Below are positions 49,999-58,952 of a DNA stretch of 64,000 nucleotides, one piece after another. Below the pieces are notes generated by a model. The model was not told the DNA's origin. It saw only the letters and a program-made list of their open reading frames with translations, and searched no databases. Origin of the DNA: DATCLS01 sp036563805 (GTDB lineage: Bacteria > Actinomycetota > Acidimicrobiia > Acidimicrobiales > VFJN01); NCBI GenBank assembly GCA_036563805.1, contig DATCLS010000053.1:62001-126000 (forward strand), given 5' to 3'. Every line of letters starts with the position of its first letter. Position 1 is the first letter of the stretch. The position numbers and the translations under genes are program-made.

Positions 49999-51207
49999 CT
50001 AGCGGGGTTCCCGGGGGAGGCCGAGCACCTTCTCGGCGAGGATGTTGCGCTGGATCTGCGAGGTGCCGGCGGCGATGCTCATGGCCAGGGCGTGCAGGTC
50101 GCTGTGGACCTGGGCGCCGGTGCGCTCGGGGGCGCCGCCAGCGGTCACGGGCAGGTCCTCGAGCGAGAGCGAGGCCCGGTCGAGGATGCGCACGGCCAGG
50201 TCGCCGAGCCGGTGGAGCACGTCCGCGTACACGAGCTTGAACGCCGAGCCGCCGGCGACCGACAGGGCGCCGCGGCCCGCCTGGGTCACGTTGCGCTTGG
50301 TCAGCGCCCACAGCCCGTCGAGCTCGGCGGCCACCATCCCTACCTCGCGGCGCAGGCCGGCGTCGTCCCAGGCCGTGCCCGACCGGCGGGTGACCCGCCG
50401 GGCCAGCCGGGTCAGGTCGGCCACCAGCCCCATGGCGTCGAGCATCTCGCTCACCAGCGACGTGCCCCGCTCGAAGCTGAACGTGGTCTGCGCCACCCGC
50501 CAGCCGTCGTTCTCCTCGCCCACCCGGTTGGCGACCGGGATGCGGACCTCGTCGAGGAACAGCTCGGCGAACTCCTCGGTCCCCTCGACGGTCCGCAGGG
50601 GCCGGACCTCGATGCCCGGTGCGTCCATCGGCATGATCAGCCAGGAGATGCCTCGGTGCTTGGGGGCGTCGGGGTCGGTCCGGACCAGCAGCTCGCAGTA
50701 GTCGGCCACCATGGCGAACGACGTCCAGATCTTCTGGCCGGTGACGACGTAGTCGTCCCCGTCCCGCACCGCCCGGGTCCGCAGGCTCGCCAGGTCGCTG
50801 CCGGCCTCGGGCTCCGAGAAGCCCTGGCACCACACGGTCTCGCCCCGCAGGATGCGGGGGAGGTGCTCGGCCTGCTGGTCGGGCCGGCCCTCGAGGATGA
50901 GGGTGGGGCCGCCGTGCAGCAGGCCCACGAAGTTCACGCCCACGTCCGGGGCGCCGGCCCGGGCCGACTCCTCGAGGAACACGAGGTGCTCGCCGGGCGT
51001 GGCGCCGAGCCCGCCGTACTCCTTGGGCCAGTTCACGCCCGCGTAGCCGGCTTCGTACAGCATGGCCTGCCACCGGGTGTCGTAGGCCCGGCGGGCGGGC
51101 CAGTCGGTGGGGTCCGGCTTGTCGGGCAGCGTGGGCACCGTGTCGTTCAGCCAGGCGCGGACCTCCTGGCGGAACGCGGCCTCGGCGGGGGAGTCGCGCA
51201 GCTCCAT
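49999..51207 (-). CDS. Acyl-CoA dehydrogenase, larger subunit-like
   Basis: A 402-residue acyl-CoA dehydrogenase. Motifs are NWPKEYGGLGATPGEHLVFLEE, FSEPEAGSDLASLRTRA (flavin), VTGQKIWTSFAMVADYCELLVRTD, and the end GTSQIQRNILAEKVLGLPREPR. The ATG overlaps the stop of the preceding CoA-transferase gene (ATGA), so translation is coupled. With the next gene it likely forms a heteromeric dehydrogenase. The three genes form an operon with the fused CoA-transferase first. Confidence 0.95.
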   Translation of the reverse strand: MELRDSPAEAAFRQEVRAWLNDTVPTLPDKPDPTDWPARRAYDTRWQAMLYEAGYAGVNWPKEYGGLGATPGEHLVFLEESARAGAPDVGVNFVGLLHGGPTLILEGRPDQQAEHLPRILRGETVWCQGFSEPEAGSDLASLRTRAVRDGDDYVVTGQKIWTSFAMVADYCELLVRTDPDAPKHRGISWLIMPMDAPGIEVRPLRTVEGTEEFAELFLDEVRIPVANRVGEENDGWRVAQTTFSFERGTSLVSEMLDAMGLVADLTRLARRVTRRSGTAWDDAGLRREVGMVAAELDGLWALTKRNVTQAGRGALSVAGGSAFKLVYADVLHRLGDLAVRILDRASLSLEDLPVTAGGAPERTGAQVHSDLHALAMSIAAGTSQIQRNILAEKVLGLPREPR

Positions 51208-53567
51208 CAGGCGCCCACCACCGTCTCGCCGATGATGCCCGCGGCTCGGAGGCGGTCGCGCTCGGCCGGGCCGACGCCCAGCTCCTCGAGGACCTCGTCG
51301 TTGTGTTGGCCGATCGTCGGCGACGGCCGGCGCAGCCAGCGCTCGACGCGTGACAGGCGCACGGGCAGGCCGGGCACCTCGGTTCGCCCGGTGACCGGGT
51401 GGTCCTCGGGCTCGAACAGCCCTCGGTGCCGGAGCTGGGGGTTGTGGGCGATCTCCCGGCTGGGGATCACCTCCTCGGCGGGCACGCCGGCGGCGGACAG
51501 CGTGGCGACCACCTCCTCGGGGTCACGGTCGGCGGTCCAGCGGGACAGCTCGGCGTCGATGCGGTCGTGCTCCCGGCGGCGGCCGGCCTCGTCGGCCAGC
51601 TTGTCGTCCCGGGCCCATGCGGGGTCGCCGAGGGCGTGGCGCAGCGCGTCCCACTGCTCGTCGGTGGCGACGGCGATGGCGACGTAGCGGGGGCTGTCGG
51701 CGTCGGGACCGTCCGGTCCGTCGGGCCCCCGGCACGGGTACAGCCCCTGGGGGGCGGCGACCGGGCCTCGGTTGCCCTGGCGGCTCAGGACCGTGCCGGT
51801 GGCCGAGTGCTCGATGACCTGCTCGGCGGCGATGGCCAGCGCGGCCTCGACCATGGGCACCTCGACGAACTGGCCCCGGCCGGTCCGCTCCCGCCGGTCG
51901 AGCGCCACCAGGGTGGCCGCCACCGCGTGCATGCCGGCCACCGGGTCGCAGGCGCCCCGGACCAGCGTGGGCGGGCCGTCCGGGTAGCCGGTGAGCCAGG
52001 CCAGGCCGGTGATCGACTCCATGGTCTGGGCGAAGCCGGTGCGGTCGCGCCACGGCCCGTCCAGCCCGAAGGCCGGCATGCGCACCATGACGAGGCCGGG
52101 GTTGACCTGCGAGAGCCGGTCCCAGCCCAGGCCGAAGTTGTCCATGACCCGGGGCGTGTAGTTCTCGACCAGGATGTCGGCCGTGGCCACCAGACGCTCG
52201 AACAGCGCCACGCCCTCGGGGTCGGTGAGGTCGAGCGTGATGCCCCGCTTGTTGGTGTTGGCCGCGTGGAACAGGGCGCCCCACTCCCACCACCGGTCGG
52301 TCCCCGGCGGCTTGGTGCTCCCGAAGCGCATGAGGTCGGGACGCTTGGCCGACTCGACCTTGATGACGTCGGCGCCGAGGCAGCCCAGCACCTGGGTCAT
52401 CGACGGGCCGGCCCACCACGCGGTGCAGTCGATCACCCGCAGGCCGGCGAGCGGGAGCTCGTCGGGGTCGGGCGCGGCATTCTCGGCCTCAACGGCCGGG
52501 TCGGCCGCAGCGGGGCCGTCGGCGGCGGGGCCGTCGGCGGCGGGCGGGCCCTCCTCGATGCGGTAGGGGACCCGGGGCTGGATGTGGCGGCCCGACGGGC
52601 TGCGCTCGAACACGCCCCGCGCCACGAACTGCTCGAACTGGGGGACGGTCTCGCCGGTCAGCACCGGCGCGGCCGGGATCCGGTAGAGCGCGGCCTCGGC
52701 CAGCACCTCCTCGGACGTCCGGGCGGTCGTGTACTCGTGGACCATCGCCAGGAACTCGTGGCGGCGGGCGAAGCGGCTGGTGGCGCGGGCGAGCTCCTGG
52801 TCGTCCATCAGCTCGGGCCGGCCGATCATCACCAGGAAGTCGCTGAACTGTTGGGCGCTGTTGGTGGTGACGACGATGTAGCCGTCGGCGGTCGGCTCGA
52901 TGGACGGCACCTCGAACGTCCAGGGGCGGGGCGGCAGCTCGGGCCAACCCTGGAAGTCGGCGAACACCGACGGGAACGTGGCCATGGTCGTGGCCATGAC
53001 GTCGAGCATGGCCACGTCGACGTGCTCGCCCCGGCCGTGGCGGCGGACGCCCCGCAGGGCGGCGAGCGTGGCCACGGCGGCGTAGGTGCCGGCGATCCAC
53101 TCGCCCAGGCGGCCGCCGGCGGCCAGCGGGGGCTCCTCGGGGCGGCCGCGGCTCCCGGTCGAGCCGGCCGCCGCCTGGAGCGTGAACTCGGTGGCGGGAC
53201 GGCCGGCCCACGGCCCGTCCCCGCCGAACGGCGTGATCGACACGACGACGAGGCCCGGGTTGCGGCCCCACAGGGCGGCCAGCTCGGCGCCGTCCGGGAC
53301 GCGGTCGACGACGTAGACGTCGCTGGCGGCCGGGTCGGCGCCGGCGGCGGGGGCGCCGACGCCCTCGGCGCCCGCGGTGCGCTCGTCGGCCAGGGACTTG
53401 GCCCCGTTCAGGTACTCGTAGAGGCCACCCGAGCCCCAGCGGCGCAGGGGGTCGCCGCCGGGGGGCTCGTGGCGCACGACGCGGGCGCCCGCGTCGGCCA
53501 GGAGCTTGGTGCAGTAGGGGCCGGCGATCCCCGTGGTCTCGTCGTGAACGCGGCAGCCCTCGACCAT
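51207..53567 (-). CDS. Fused double CoA-transferase (CaiB/BaiF type III)
   Basis: A 786-residue protein made of two class III CoA-transferase domains joined by an Ala/Pro/Asp-rich linker (about residues 345-370). Domain 1 opens GIAGPYCTKLLADAGARVVRHEPPGGDP; domain 2 opens LRVIDCTAWWAGPSMTQVLGCLGADVIKVES and has LTGYPDGPP. Family members move CoA between acids. ATG 53567 follows an AGGAGG ribosome-binding site by 4 nt; a GTG one codon upstream is too close. First gene of the operon with the two acyl-CoA dehydrogenases; it could activate the substrate they oxidise. Confidence 0.92.
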   Translation of the reverse strand: MVEGCRVHDETTGIAGPYCTKLLADAGARVVRHEPPGGDPLRRWGSGGLYEYLNGAKSLADERTAGAEGVGAPAAGADPAASDVYVVDRVPDGAELAALWGRNPGLVVVSITPFGGDGPWAGRPATEFTLQAAAGSTGSRGRPEEPPLAAGGRLGEWIAGTYAAVATLAALRGVRRHGRGEHVDVAMLDVMATTMATFPSVFADFQGWPELPPRPWTFEVPSIEPTADGYIVVTTNSAQQFSDFLVMIGRPELMDDQELARATSRFARRHEFLAMVHEYTTARTSEEVLAEAALYRIPAAPVLTGETVPQFEQFVARGVFERSPSGRHIQPRVPYRIEEGPPAADGPAADGPAAADPAVEAENAAPDPDELPLAGLRVIDCTAWWAGPSMTQVLGCLGADVIKVESAKRPDLMRFGSTKPPGTDRWWEWGALFHAANTNKRGITLDLTDPEGVALFERLVATADILVENYTPRVMDNFGLGWDRLSQVNPGLVMVRMPAFGLDGPWRDRTGFAQTMESITGLAWLTGYPDGPPTLVRGACDPVAGMHAVAATLVALDRRERTGRGQFVEVPMVEAALAIAAEQVIEHSATGTVLSRQGNRGPVAAPQGLYPCRGPDGPDGPDADSPRYVAIAVATDEQWDALRHALGDPAWARDDKLADEAGRRREHDRIDAELSRWTADRDPEEVVATLSAAGVPAEEVIPSREIAHNPQLRHRGLFEPEDHPVTGRTEVPGLPVRLSRVERWLRRPSPTIGQHNDEVLEELGVGPAERDRLRAAGIIGETVVGA

Positions 53568-53603
53568 CACCCCTCCTGGCCACCCTTCCGGGTCCGGATC
53601 TGA

Positions 53604-53615
53604 AATATACAGTAT
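53604..53615 (-). promoter_or_regulatory. -10 box and small palindrome of the CoA-transferase operon
   Basis: On the minus strand TATATT (53604-53609) is a good -10 box about 40 nt before the start codon. The palindrome ATACAGTAT (53607-53615) overlaps it, so a repressor site is possible. The short stretch is AT-rich in an otherwise GC-rich region. Confidence 0.5.
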
Positions 53616-53644
53616 GCGTCCGGCCGCTCCCCGGGACGCAGGGT

Positions 53645-53660
53645 CGTGACCGCGGTCACG
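53645..53660. promoter_or_regulatory. Perfect 16-bp palindrome between divergent operons
   Basis: CGTGACCGCGGTCACG lies between the CoA-transferase promoter and the histidine kinase gene. It is a possible operator; no partner is identified. Confidence 0.4.
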
Positions 53661-53797
53661 CAGCGGGGTGGAAACTCTGCGATCATGGGCCGCGTGCTGG
53701 GCAGGGCGGTCCCGGGCGACCGCAGTTTCGGGGGTTATGGAGGGCGACCCGCGGGCGGCCGCCGGCGCCTCGGGCGAGACCACGGGGGAGGGGAGCG

Positions 53798-56485
53798 GTG
53801 CAGCGCGTCCCGATCCGCCTGAAGCTGGCGGCGGCGCTGGCCGTCCCGGCGGTGGTGCTCGTGGCCATCACGATCGTCGAGGTCGCCCGGACGTCGCGCG
53901 AGCGGTCCGACATCCGCCAGCAGATCGAGCTGGCCCGGGCCGCGGTGGGCCCGTCGGGGCTGCTCATCACGCTCCAGAACGAGCGGACGTGGCCGTCGCT
54001 CGAGATCCTGGAGTTCGAGGACCGGGTGAGCGTGCCCGTCGCCGGCTACGAGGAGACCCGGGCCGAGACCGACGCCGCCCTCCGGGCGTTCGAGGACCAG
54101 CTGACCACCCAGGACGAGGCGATCACCGCCCCGTTCCGCGACGCCCTCGACGGCCTCACCGGGCTGGACGAGCTGCGGGCCGACATCGACGCCTTCCGCG
54201 AGCGCCGCCACTCGACGCGCGACACGATCCTGTTCAGCTGGGACGTCTTCGACCGGTACACGGCGATGATCACGCCGTTCTTCGACGCCAGCCGGCGGGT
54301 GGCCAAGGCGGTCGAGGACTCCGACCTGCGCCAGGGCGCCGAGCTGTCCGACACCGTGTCGCGCGAGATCGAGACCGTGGCCCAGCTGGCCTACGCCACC
54401 ATGGCCAACGCCCTGCTCACCGAGAACGGCGTCGACCGGCCGTCCGAGATCACCGACCTGTCGATCCTGCGCTCCAACCTGCTGACGCAGGCGGCGGTGC
54501 TGCGCTCCGCCCACGGCCCCTACGCCGAGATCGCCCGCGACCGCTACCCCGAGGTGCTCATCAACGGCCTCGACGCCCAGGTCGACACCGCCATCGCCAC
54601 CCGGCGCATCTCGGTCGACGAGCTGCTCGCCGTCATGGACACGCCCCTCGACGAGGGCCTGTACGGCTACCAGGCCGCCGTCCACGACGTGCTCACCGAG
54701 CGGGCCGACGAGCTCGACGCCGCCTCCGAGACGCGTCGGATCTGGTTCGGGGCGCTGGCGCTGCTGGCCGTCGGGGCCGCCGCCGTGCTGACCGTGGTCG
54801 TCTCGCACTCGATCACCGCGCCGCTGCGATCGCTGACCCGCCAGGCGAAGGAGCTGGCCGGCTGGCGCCTCCCCGACGCCGTGCGCGACGTGCTCGAGAC
54901 CCCGCTCGGCGAGGACGTGCGCGTGCCCGAGCTCGAGCCCGTCCGGGTTCCGACCCGCGACGAGGTGGCCGACGTGGCCGACGCGCTCAACACCGTGCAG
55001 GACTCGGCCCTCGACCTGGCGGTGGAGCAGGCGGTGCTACGGCGCAACATCGCCGACTCGTTCGTCAACCTCGGCCGCCGCAACCAGAACCTGCTCAACC
55101 GGCAGCTCGACTTCATCACCGAGCTCGAGGCCCGAGAGACCAGCCACGAGGCCCTGGACGCCCTGTTCCAGCTCGACCACCTGGCCACCCGCATGCGGCG
55201 CAACGCCGAGTCGCTGCTCGTGCTGGCCGGGGTCGAGCCGCCCCGCAAGTGGGCGGCCCCCGTGCGCCTCGCCGACGTCGTGCGCTCCGCCCTGGGCGAG
55301 GTCGAGGACTACCAGCGGGTCACCGTCCACGACCTCGAGCCGGTCACGACCGTGGGGGCGGCCGCCGCCGACCTCACCCACCTCGTGGCCGAGCTGCTCG
55401 AGAACGCCCTGACGTTCTCGCCCGGCGGCGACCCGGTCGAGATCACGGGCGGGTGGCGGCCCGACACCAGCGGGTACGCGCTCGCCATCGTCGACCACGG
55501 ACTCGGCATGTCGCACGGCGAGCTGGCCCAGGCCAACCGGCGTCTGGCCGGTAACGAGTCGTTCACCGTGGCGCCCTCCAAGTACCTGGGGCACTACGTG
55601 GCCGGCAACCTGGCCCGGCGGCTCGGCGCCCACGTGTGGCTGGCCGCCACCCCGGGCGGGGGCACGACGGCGACCATCGAGCTGAGCCCGGCGCTGGTGT
55701 CGGGGCCGGCCGAGGGCGACCCGAGCACGCCACCCGACGCCACGCCGTCGATCGCCGCCCGCACCGCCTTCGACGCCGGGGAGGCGTACGACTCGCGGGA
55801 GGTGCCCGCGGCGGAGGAGGGGTCGGAGGGGTCGGAGGGGACCGGCGCGTCGGGCGCCGGCGAGGGGGCGGTCCCGCCGGCCCGGACGGCCAGCGGGCTG
55901 GTCAAGCGCGTGCCCCGGCGGCGGCCCGAGCAGCGGGCGCGGCCGGTGGGGTCGGTGGGGCCGCCGGCCGCCGGGCCGGGGCGGTCGCTCGACGCCCTGA
56001 CCGGCGAGATGCTGGCGGCGCTGACCGAGCACGCCAACCGGGCCCGGGCCGACGCCCGTCAGGTGGGAGCGCCGGGGGCACCGCCCGCCTCGGCGGCGGG
56101 CTCATCCTCCGGCCGGCCGGGGCCGGCCGCTCCTCCTCCCGGGACGCCGGCCCCGTCCCCGGCGCGGCCCGGGGATGCAGCCGGCCGCATCTCGGTGCCG
56201 GCCACCGCGGTCGGCCGGCCCCGGCCCGCCTACGGCAGCCCGACGACCGCCAGCGGCCTCACCCGCCGGGTCCGGGGCGCGCAGCTGCCGGCCCGCGACC
56301 CGCTGGCCATCGGCCGGTCAGCGGGTTCGGGCAACGGCGACGGCGCCGGCGACGCCGAGGACGTCTACTCGCTGCTGTCGCAGTTCACGGCCGGCATCCA
56401 GCGCGGCCTCGATGAGGCTGCGCTCCACACCACCCCCGACTCGGACGACGACGCCGACGCCAACGCCGACCCCGACCACCCCTGA
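53798..56485 (+). CDS. Conservon-type sensor histidine kinase with nitrate-sensor-like (NIT) domain
   Basis: An 895-residue membrane sensor. It has a first transmembrane helix near residues 10-30, an extracytoplasmic helical region to about 310 like the NIT domain, a second helix near 320 (LALLAVGAAAVLTVVVS), a HAMP-like stretch, and a kinase core. The core has FQLDHLATRMRRNAESLLVLAG (His-bearing helix), LVAELLENALTFSPGG (N box) and VDHGLGM and PGGGTTATIEL (ATP lid). The last 250 residues are low-complexity and repeat an ASGLxxRV motif. This matches the Streptomyces CvnA layout. The partner CvnB-D genes are absent here. GTG has a GAGGGGAG ribosome-binding site. Confidence 0.92.
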   Translation: MQRVPIRLKLAAALAVPAVVLVAITIVEVARTSRERSDIRQQIELARAAVGPSGLLITLQNERTWPSLEILEFEDRVSVPVAGYEETRAETDAALRAFEDQLTTQDEAITAPFRDALDGLTGLDELRADIDAFRERRHSTRDTILFSWDVFDRYTAMITPFFDASRRVAKAVEDSDLRQGAELSDTVSREIETVAQLAYATMANALLTENGVDRPSEITDLSILRSNLLTQAAVLRSAHGPYAEIARDRYPEVLINGLDAQVDTAIATRRISVDELLAVMDTPLDEGLYGYQAAVHDVLTERADELDAASETRRIWFGALALLAVGAAAVLTVVVSHSITAPLRSLTRQAKELAGWRLPDAVRDVLETPLGEDVRVPELEPVRVPTRDEVADVADALNTVQDSALDLAVEQAVLRRNIADSFVNLGRRNQNLLNRQLDFITELEARETSHEALDALFQLDHLATRMRRNAESLLVLAGVEPPRKWAAPVRLADVVRSALGEVEDYQRVTVHDLEPVTTVGAAAADLTHLVAELLENALTFSPGGDPVEITGGWRPDTSGYALAIVDHGLGMSHGELAQANRRLAGNESFTVAPSKYLGHYVAGNLARRLGAHVWLAATPGGGTTATIELSPALVSGPAEGDPSTPPDATPSIAARTAFDAGEAYDSREVPAAEEGSEGSEGTGASGAGEGAVPPARTASGLVKRVPRRRPEQRARPVGSVGPPAAGPGRSLDALTGEMLAALTEHANRARADARQVGAPGAPPASAAGSSSGRPGPAAPPPGTPAPSPARPGDAAGRISVPATAVGRPRPAYGSPTTASGLTRRVRGAQLPARDPLAIGRSAGSGNGDGAGDAEDVYSLLSQFTAGIQRGLDEAALHTTPDSDDDADANADPDHP

Positions 56486-56527
56486 CCGCCCCGCCCAGGC
56501 CGGCCCGGCCGGATCGTGCGGGACTCG

Positions 56528-56761
56528 TCAGCCGGCCTCGCGCTCGAGTTCGTGCTCCACCGCCCGGCGGATCCAGCTCGACACCGACCGATCGTCGGCG
56601 GCCGCCCGTTCGCGGACCTTCTCGAGGAGGTCCTCGGGAAAGCGGACGGGCACCGGCGCCCCCATGCGGGCCCGCCGGCGGCGCGGCGGGCCGGCCGGCT
56701 CCTGGTTCTCGGGCCGGGCGTAGAGCTCGTACTCCTCTTCGGGGGTCATGGGGTCAGCCAT
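56528..56761 (-). CDS. Ribbon-helix-helix antitoxin
   Basis: A 77-residue protein. The C-terminal half (MGAPVPVRFPEDLLEKVRERAAADDRSVSSWIRRAVEHELE) is a ribbon-helix-helix DNA-binding domain. The N-terminal half is acidic then basic and probably contacts the toxin. The ATG at 56761 has GGAGGAC upstream, and the gene overlaps the toxin gene by 16 nt. Such proteins neutralise a co-encoded toxin and repress the shared promoter. Confidence 0.88.
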   Translation of the reverse strand: MADPMTPEEEYELYARPENQEPAGPPRRRRARMGAPVPVRFPEDLLEKVRERAAADDRSVSSWIRRAVEHELEREAG

Positions 56762-57063
56762 CTGTCCTCCCGATAGCGCACCGCCAGGTGGTGGGACGCC
56801 CGATAGCAGCCGATCGGCCGGCAGGATCGCGGGTCGCCGGACCGGCTGGGGGCGATCGGAACGACGAGCACGTCCTGCGACGTCGGCGACATGAGCCAAT
56901 GGGCCGGCGGGCGCGCCGGATAGAAGAGCGGGTCGCTCGCCCACACCTCACGGACGTCATCGAGCCCGAGGTGCGGGTGTTTGAACGGGTGAGCGGCTTG
57001 GTCATCGACCTCGAACGGGTCGTCGGCGTCCAGTGCGTCGACGACCAGCAGGCGACGGGACAC
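56746..57063 (-). CDS. Putative toxin of a type II toxin-antitoxin pair
   Basis: A 105-residue protein preceding and overlapping the antitoxin. Its middle has HPFKHPHLGLDDVREVWASDPLFYPAR and its end GDPRSCRPIGCYRASHHLAVRYREDRW. It looks like a group of small actinobacterial proteins found with ribbon-helix-helix partners, and the toxin-first order recalls BrnT/BrnA and HicAB. The catalytic type is unknown. The GTG follows TACACT by 8 nt on an AT-rich promoter, so the mRNA is probably leaderless. Confidence 0.8.
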   Translation of the reverse strand: MSRRLLVVDALDADDPFEVDDQAAHPFKHPHLGLDDVREVWASDPLFYPARPPAHWLMSPTSQDVLVVPIAPSRSGDPRSCRPIGCYRASHHLAVRYREDRWLTP

Positions 57064-57071
57064 ACGCGGAC

Positions 57072-57105
57072 AGTGTATTACAAGCGACTACATAGTCGGT
57101 CGGCC
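57072..57105 (-). promoter_or_regulatory. AT-rich promoter of the toxin-antitoxin pair
   Basis: On the minus strand TACACT (57072-57077) is 8 nt from the toxin GTG. TGTAGT and TGTAAT sequences recur nearby, as expected for a ribbon-helix-helix operator. The region is unusually AT-rich for this window. Confidence 0.5.
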
Positions 57106-57152
57106 GGTGCTGACCGGGCGAGTGTGGCCGACGGTCAGAGCTGGGCGTCGGG

Positions 57153-58775
57153 TCAGGAGGAGGACGAGGGCGAGGACGCCGCGGCGCGCTCGCGGAGGAC
57201 GTACTTGAGCACCTTGCCGCTGGCGTTGAGCGGCAGCGAGTCGACCACCTCGACCGAGCGCGGCACCTTGTAGTTGGCCATCTCGCCCCGGCACCAGGCG
57301 ATCAGCTCGTCGGGGTCGATCGTCGCCCCGGCGCGGGGCACGACGAACGCCTTCCCGACCTCGCCCAAGCGGTGGTCGGGGACCCCGATGACCGCCACCT
57401 GCCCCACCGCCGGGTGGCGCATGATCATGTTCTCGATCTCGGCCGGGTAGGCGTTGAACCCGCCCACCACGAACATGTCCTTCTTGCGGTCGGTGATCTT
57501 CAGGTTGCCCCGCTCGTCGAAGACGCCGATGTCGCCGGTGTGCAGCCAGCCGTCCTCGTCGATCGTGGTAACGGTGGCCCCGGGGTCGCCGTAGTAGCCG
57601 GCCATCACGTTGTAGCCCCGGGCGACGACCTCGCCCGGCTCGCCGGGCGGCAGCTCGTTGCCGTCGTCGTCGACCACCCGCACCTCGACGCCGGGGATGG
57701 GCCGCCCGGCGGTGTTGGCGATGGTCTCGGGGTCGTCGTCGTGCCGGCACATGGTCGTGACGCCGGTCGTCTCGGTCAGTCCGTAGCCGGTGACGATCGT
57801 CTTGAACGTCAGCTCCGACCGCATGCGCCGCACCATCTCCACCGGCACGGTGGCCGAGCCGGTGACCGCCAGGCGCAGCGTGGACAGGTCGTACTTGTCG
57901 AGGTCGGGGTGGTCGAGGATCGTCTGGTAGATGGCCGGCGGCCCCGGCAGCATCGTGATCCGCTCCTCGTCGACCCGGCGCATCACGCTCGGCACGTCGA
58001 AGACCGGGTGGGGGAGGATCGTCGCCCCCCGCAGCACGCAGGCGAGGATGCCCGCCATCAGGCCGAACGTGTGGAAGAACGGGTTGATGATCAGGTAGCG
58101 GTCGCCCTCGCGCAGGCCGACGATGTCGGACCAGGCGTGGTAGGCGCGGGTCGACGCCCCGTGGCGCAGCATGGCGCCCTTGGGGGCGCCGGTCGTGCCG
58201 GACGTGAAGATGATGGTGCCCACGTCCTCGGGCTTGATCGCCGCGGCCCGCTCGGCCGTGACCGCGGGGTCGACCTCGCCGGCCCGGGCCAGCAGCGCCT
58301 CCCACCCGAGGGTGCCGTCGGGCACCGGCCCCCGCAGCACCACGATCTGCTCGAGGGTGGTGGGGCGCTCCTCGGGGGCGACGGCGTCGAGCAGACCCAC
58401 GTAGTCGGTGTCGAGGAAGTCGGTGACCGTGAACAGCAGCCGGGCGCCCGACGTGCGCAGCACGTGGGCCGCCTCGCCGCCCTTGAACCGGGTGTTGACG
58501 GTCACCACGACGGCGCCGGCCCGGTAGGCGCCGAGGGCGGCGATCACCCACTCGGCCATGTTGGGGGCCCAGATGGCCACCCGGTCGCCGGGCCCGAGCC
58601 CCCAGGCGACCAGCGCCCGGGCGGCCTCGTCGACCCGGGCGGCCAGGTCGCGGAACGACAGGCGCAGGTCGCCGTCGACCAGCGCCTCGCCGTCGCCGTA
58701 GCGCTCGGCGGCGCGCTCGACCGCCCCGGGGATCGTCATGCGTCCGGCCTCGATCGGGTCGCCCTCGTCAGCCAT
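57153..58775 (-). CDS. AMP-dependent acyl-CoA ligase
   Basis: A 540-residue adenylate-forming enzyme that activates a carboxylic acid to acyl-AMP and then acyl-CoA. Motifs are FTSGTTGAPKGAML (phosphate loop), GYGLTETTG, HTGDIGVFDERGNLKITDRKKDMFVVGGFNAYPAEIE and the catalytic Lys in NASGKVLKYVLR. It resembles FadD3-type ligases. Two operator-like palindromes lie near its promoter, one at 58808-58824 shared with 22077-22093. The ATG is preceded by GAGGGGAGG. The acid used is unknown. Confidence 0.95.
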   Translation of the reverse strand: MADEGDPIEAGRMTIPGAVERAAERYGDGEALVDGDLRLSFRDLAARVDEAARALVAWGLGPGDRVAIWAPNMAEWVIAALGAYRAGAVVVTVNTRFKGGEAAHVLRTSGARLLFTVTDFLDTDYVGLLDAVAPEERPTTLEQIVVLRGPVPDGTLGWEALLARAGEVDPAVTAERAAAIKPEDVGTIIFTSGTTGAPKGAMLRHGASTRAYHAWSDIVGLREGDRYLIINPFFHTFGLMAGILACVLRGATILPHPVFDVPSVMRRVDEERITMLPGPPAIYQTILDHPDLDKYDLSTLRLAVTGSATVPVEMVRRMRSELTFKTIVTGYGLTETTGVTTMCRHDDDPETIANTAGRPIPGVEVRVVDDDGNELPPGEPGEVVARGYNVMAGYYGDPGATVTTIDEDGWLHTGDIGVFDERGNLKITDRKKDMFVVGGFNAYPAEIENMIMRHPAVGQVAVIGVPDHRLGEVGKAFVVPRAGATIDPDELIAWCRGEMANYKVPRSVEVVDSLPLNASGKVLKYVLRERAAASSPSSSS

Positions 58776-58807
58776 CGGTGGCCTCCCCTCGCACTGACCG
58801 TGTCATA

Positions 58808-58824
58808 TCTGACTGAGTATCAGA
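58808..58824 (-). promoter_or_regulatory. Palindromic operator candidate, matches site at 22077
   Basis: TCTGACTGAGTATCAGA is 17 bp long and sits 33 nt before the acyl-CoA ligase start. It matches the upstream amidohydrolase site at 12 of 17 positions, including both outer arms. A larger 19-bp form with ATCTGA/TCAGAT arms spans 58807-58825. Confidence 0.55.
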
Positions 58825-58952
58825 TCAGACCCGGTCAACGCTCGCCCGGGGCGGTGCCTGCCCGCGGAGCGCCGACGAAGGGTGTGGCACCGGTCACACG
58901 TGATGCGCGATCCTCGTGCGGTCGTGGATCAGAGTGTCAGTAGGGGACGGAG

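Noticed and set aside
58886..58905. GTGTG/CACAC inverted repeat before the lipase gene
   Set aside because: Short arms in a GC-rich intergenic region; no second example to support it.
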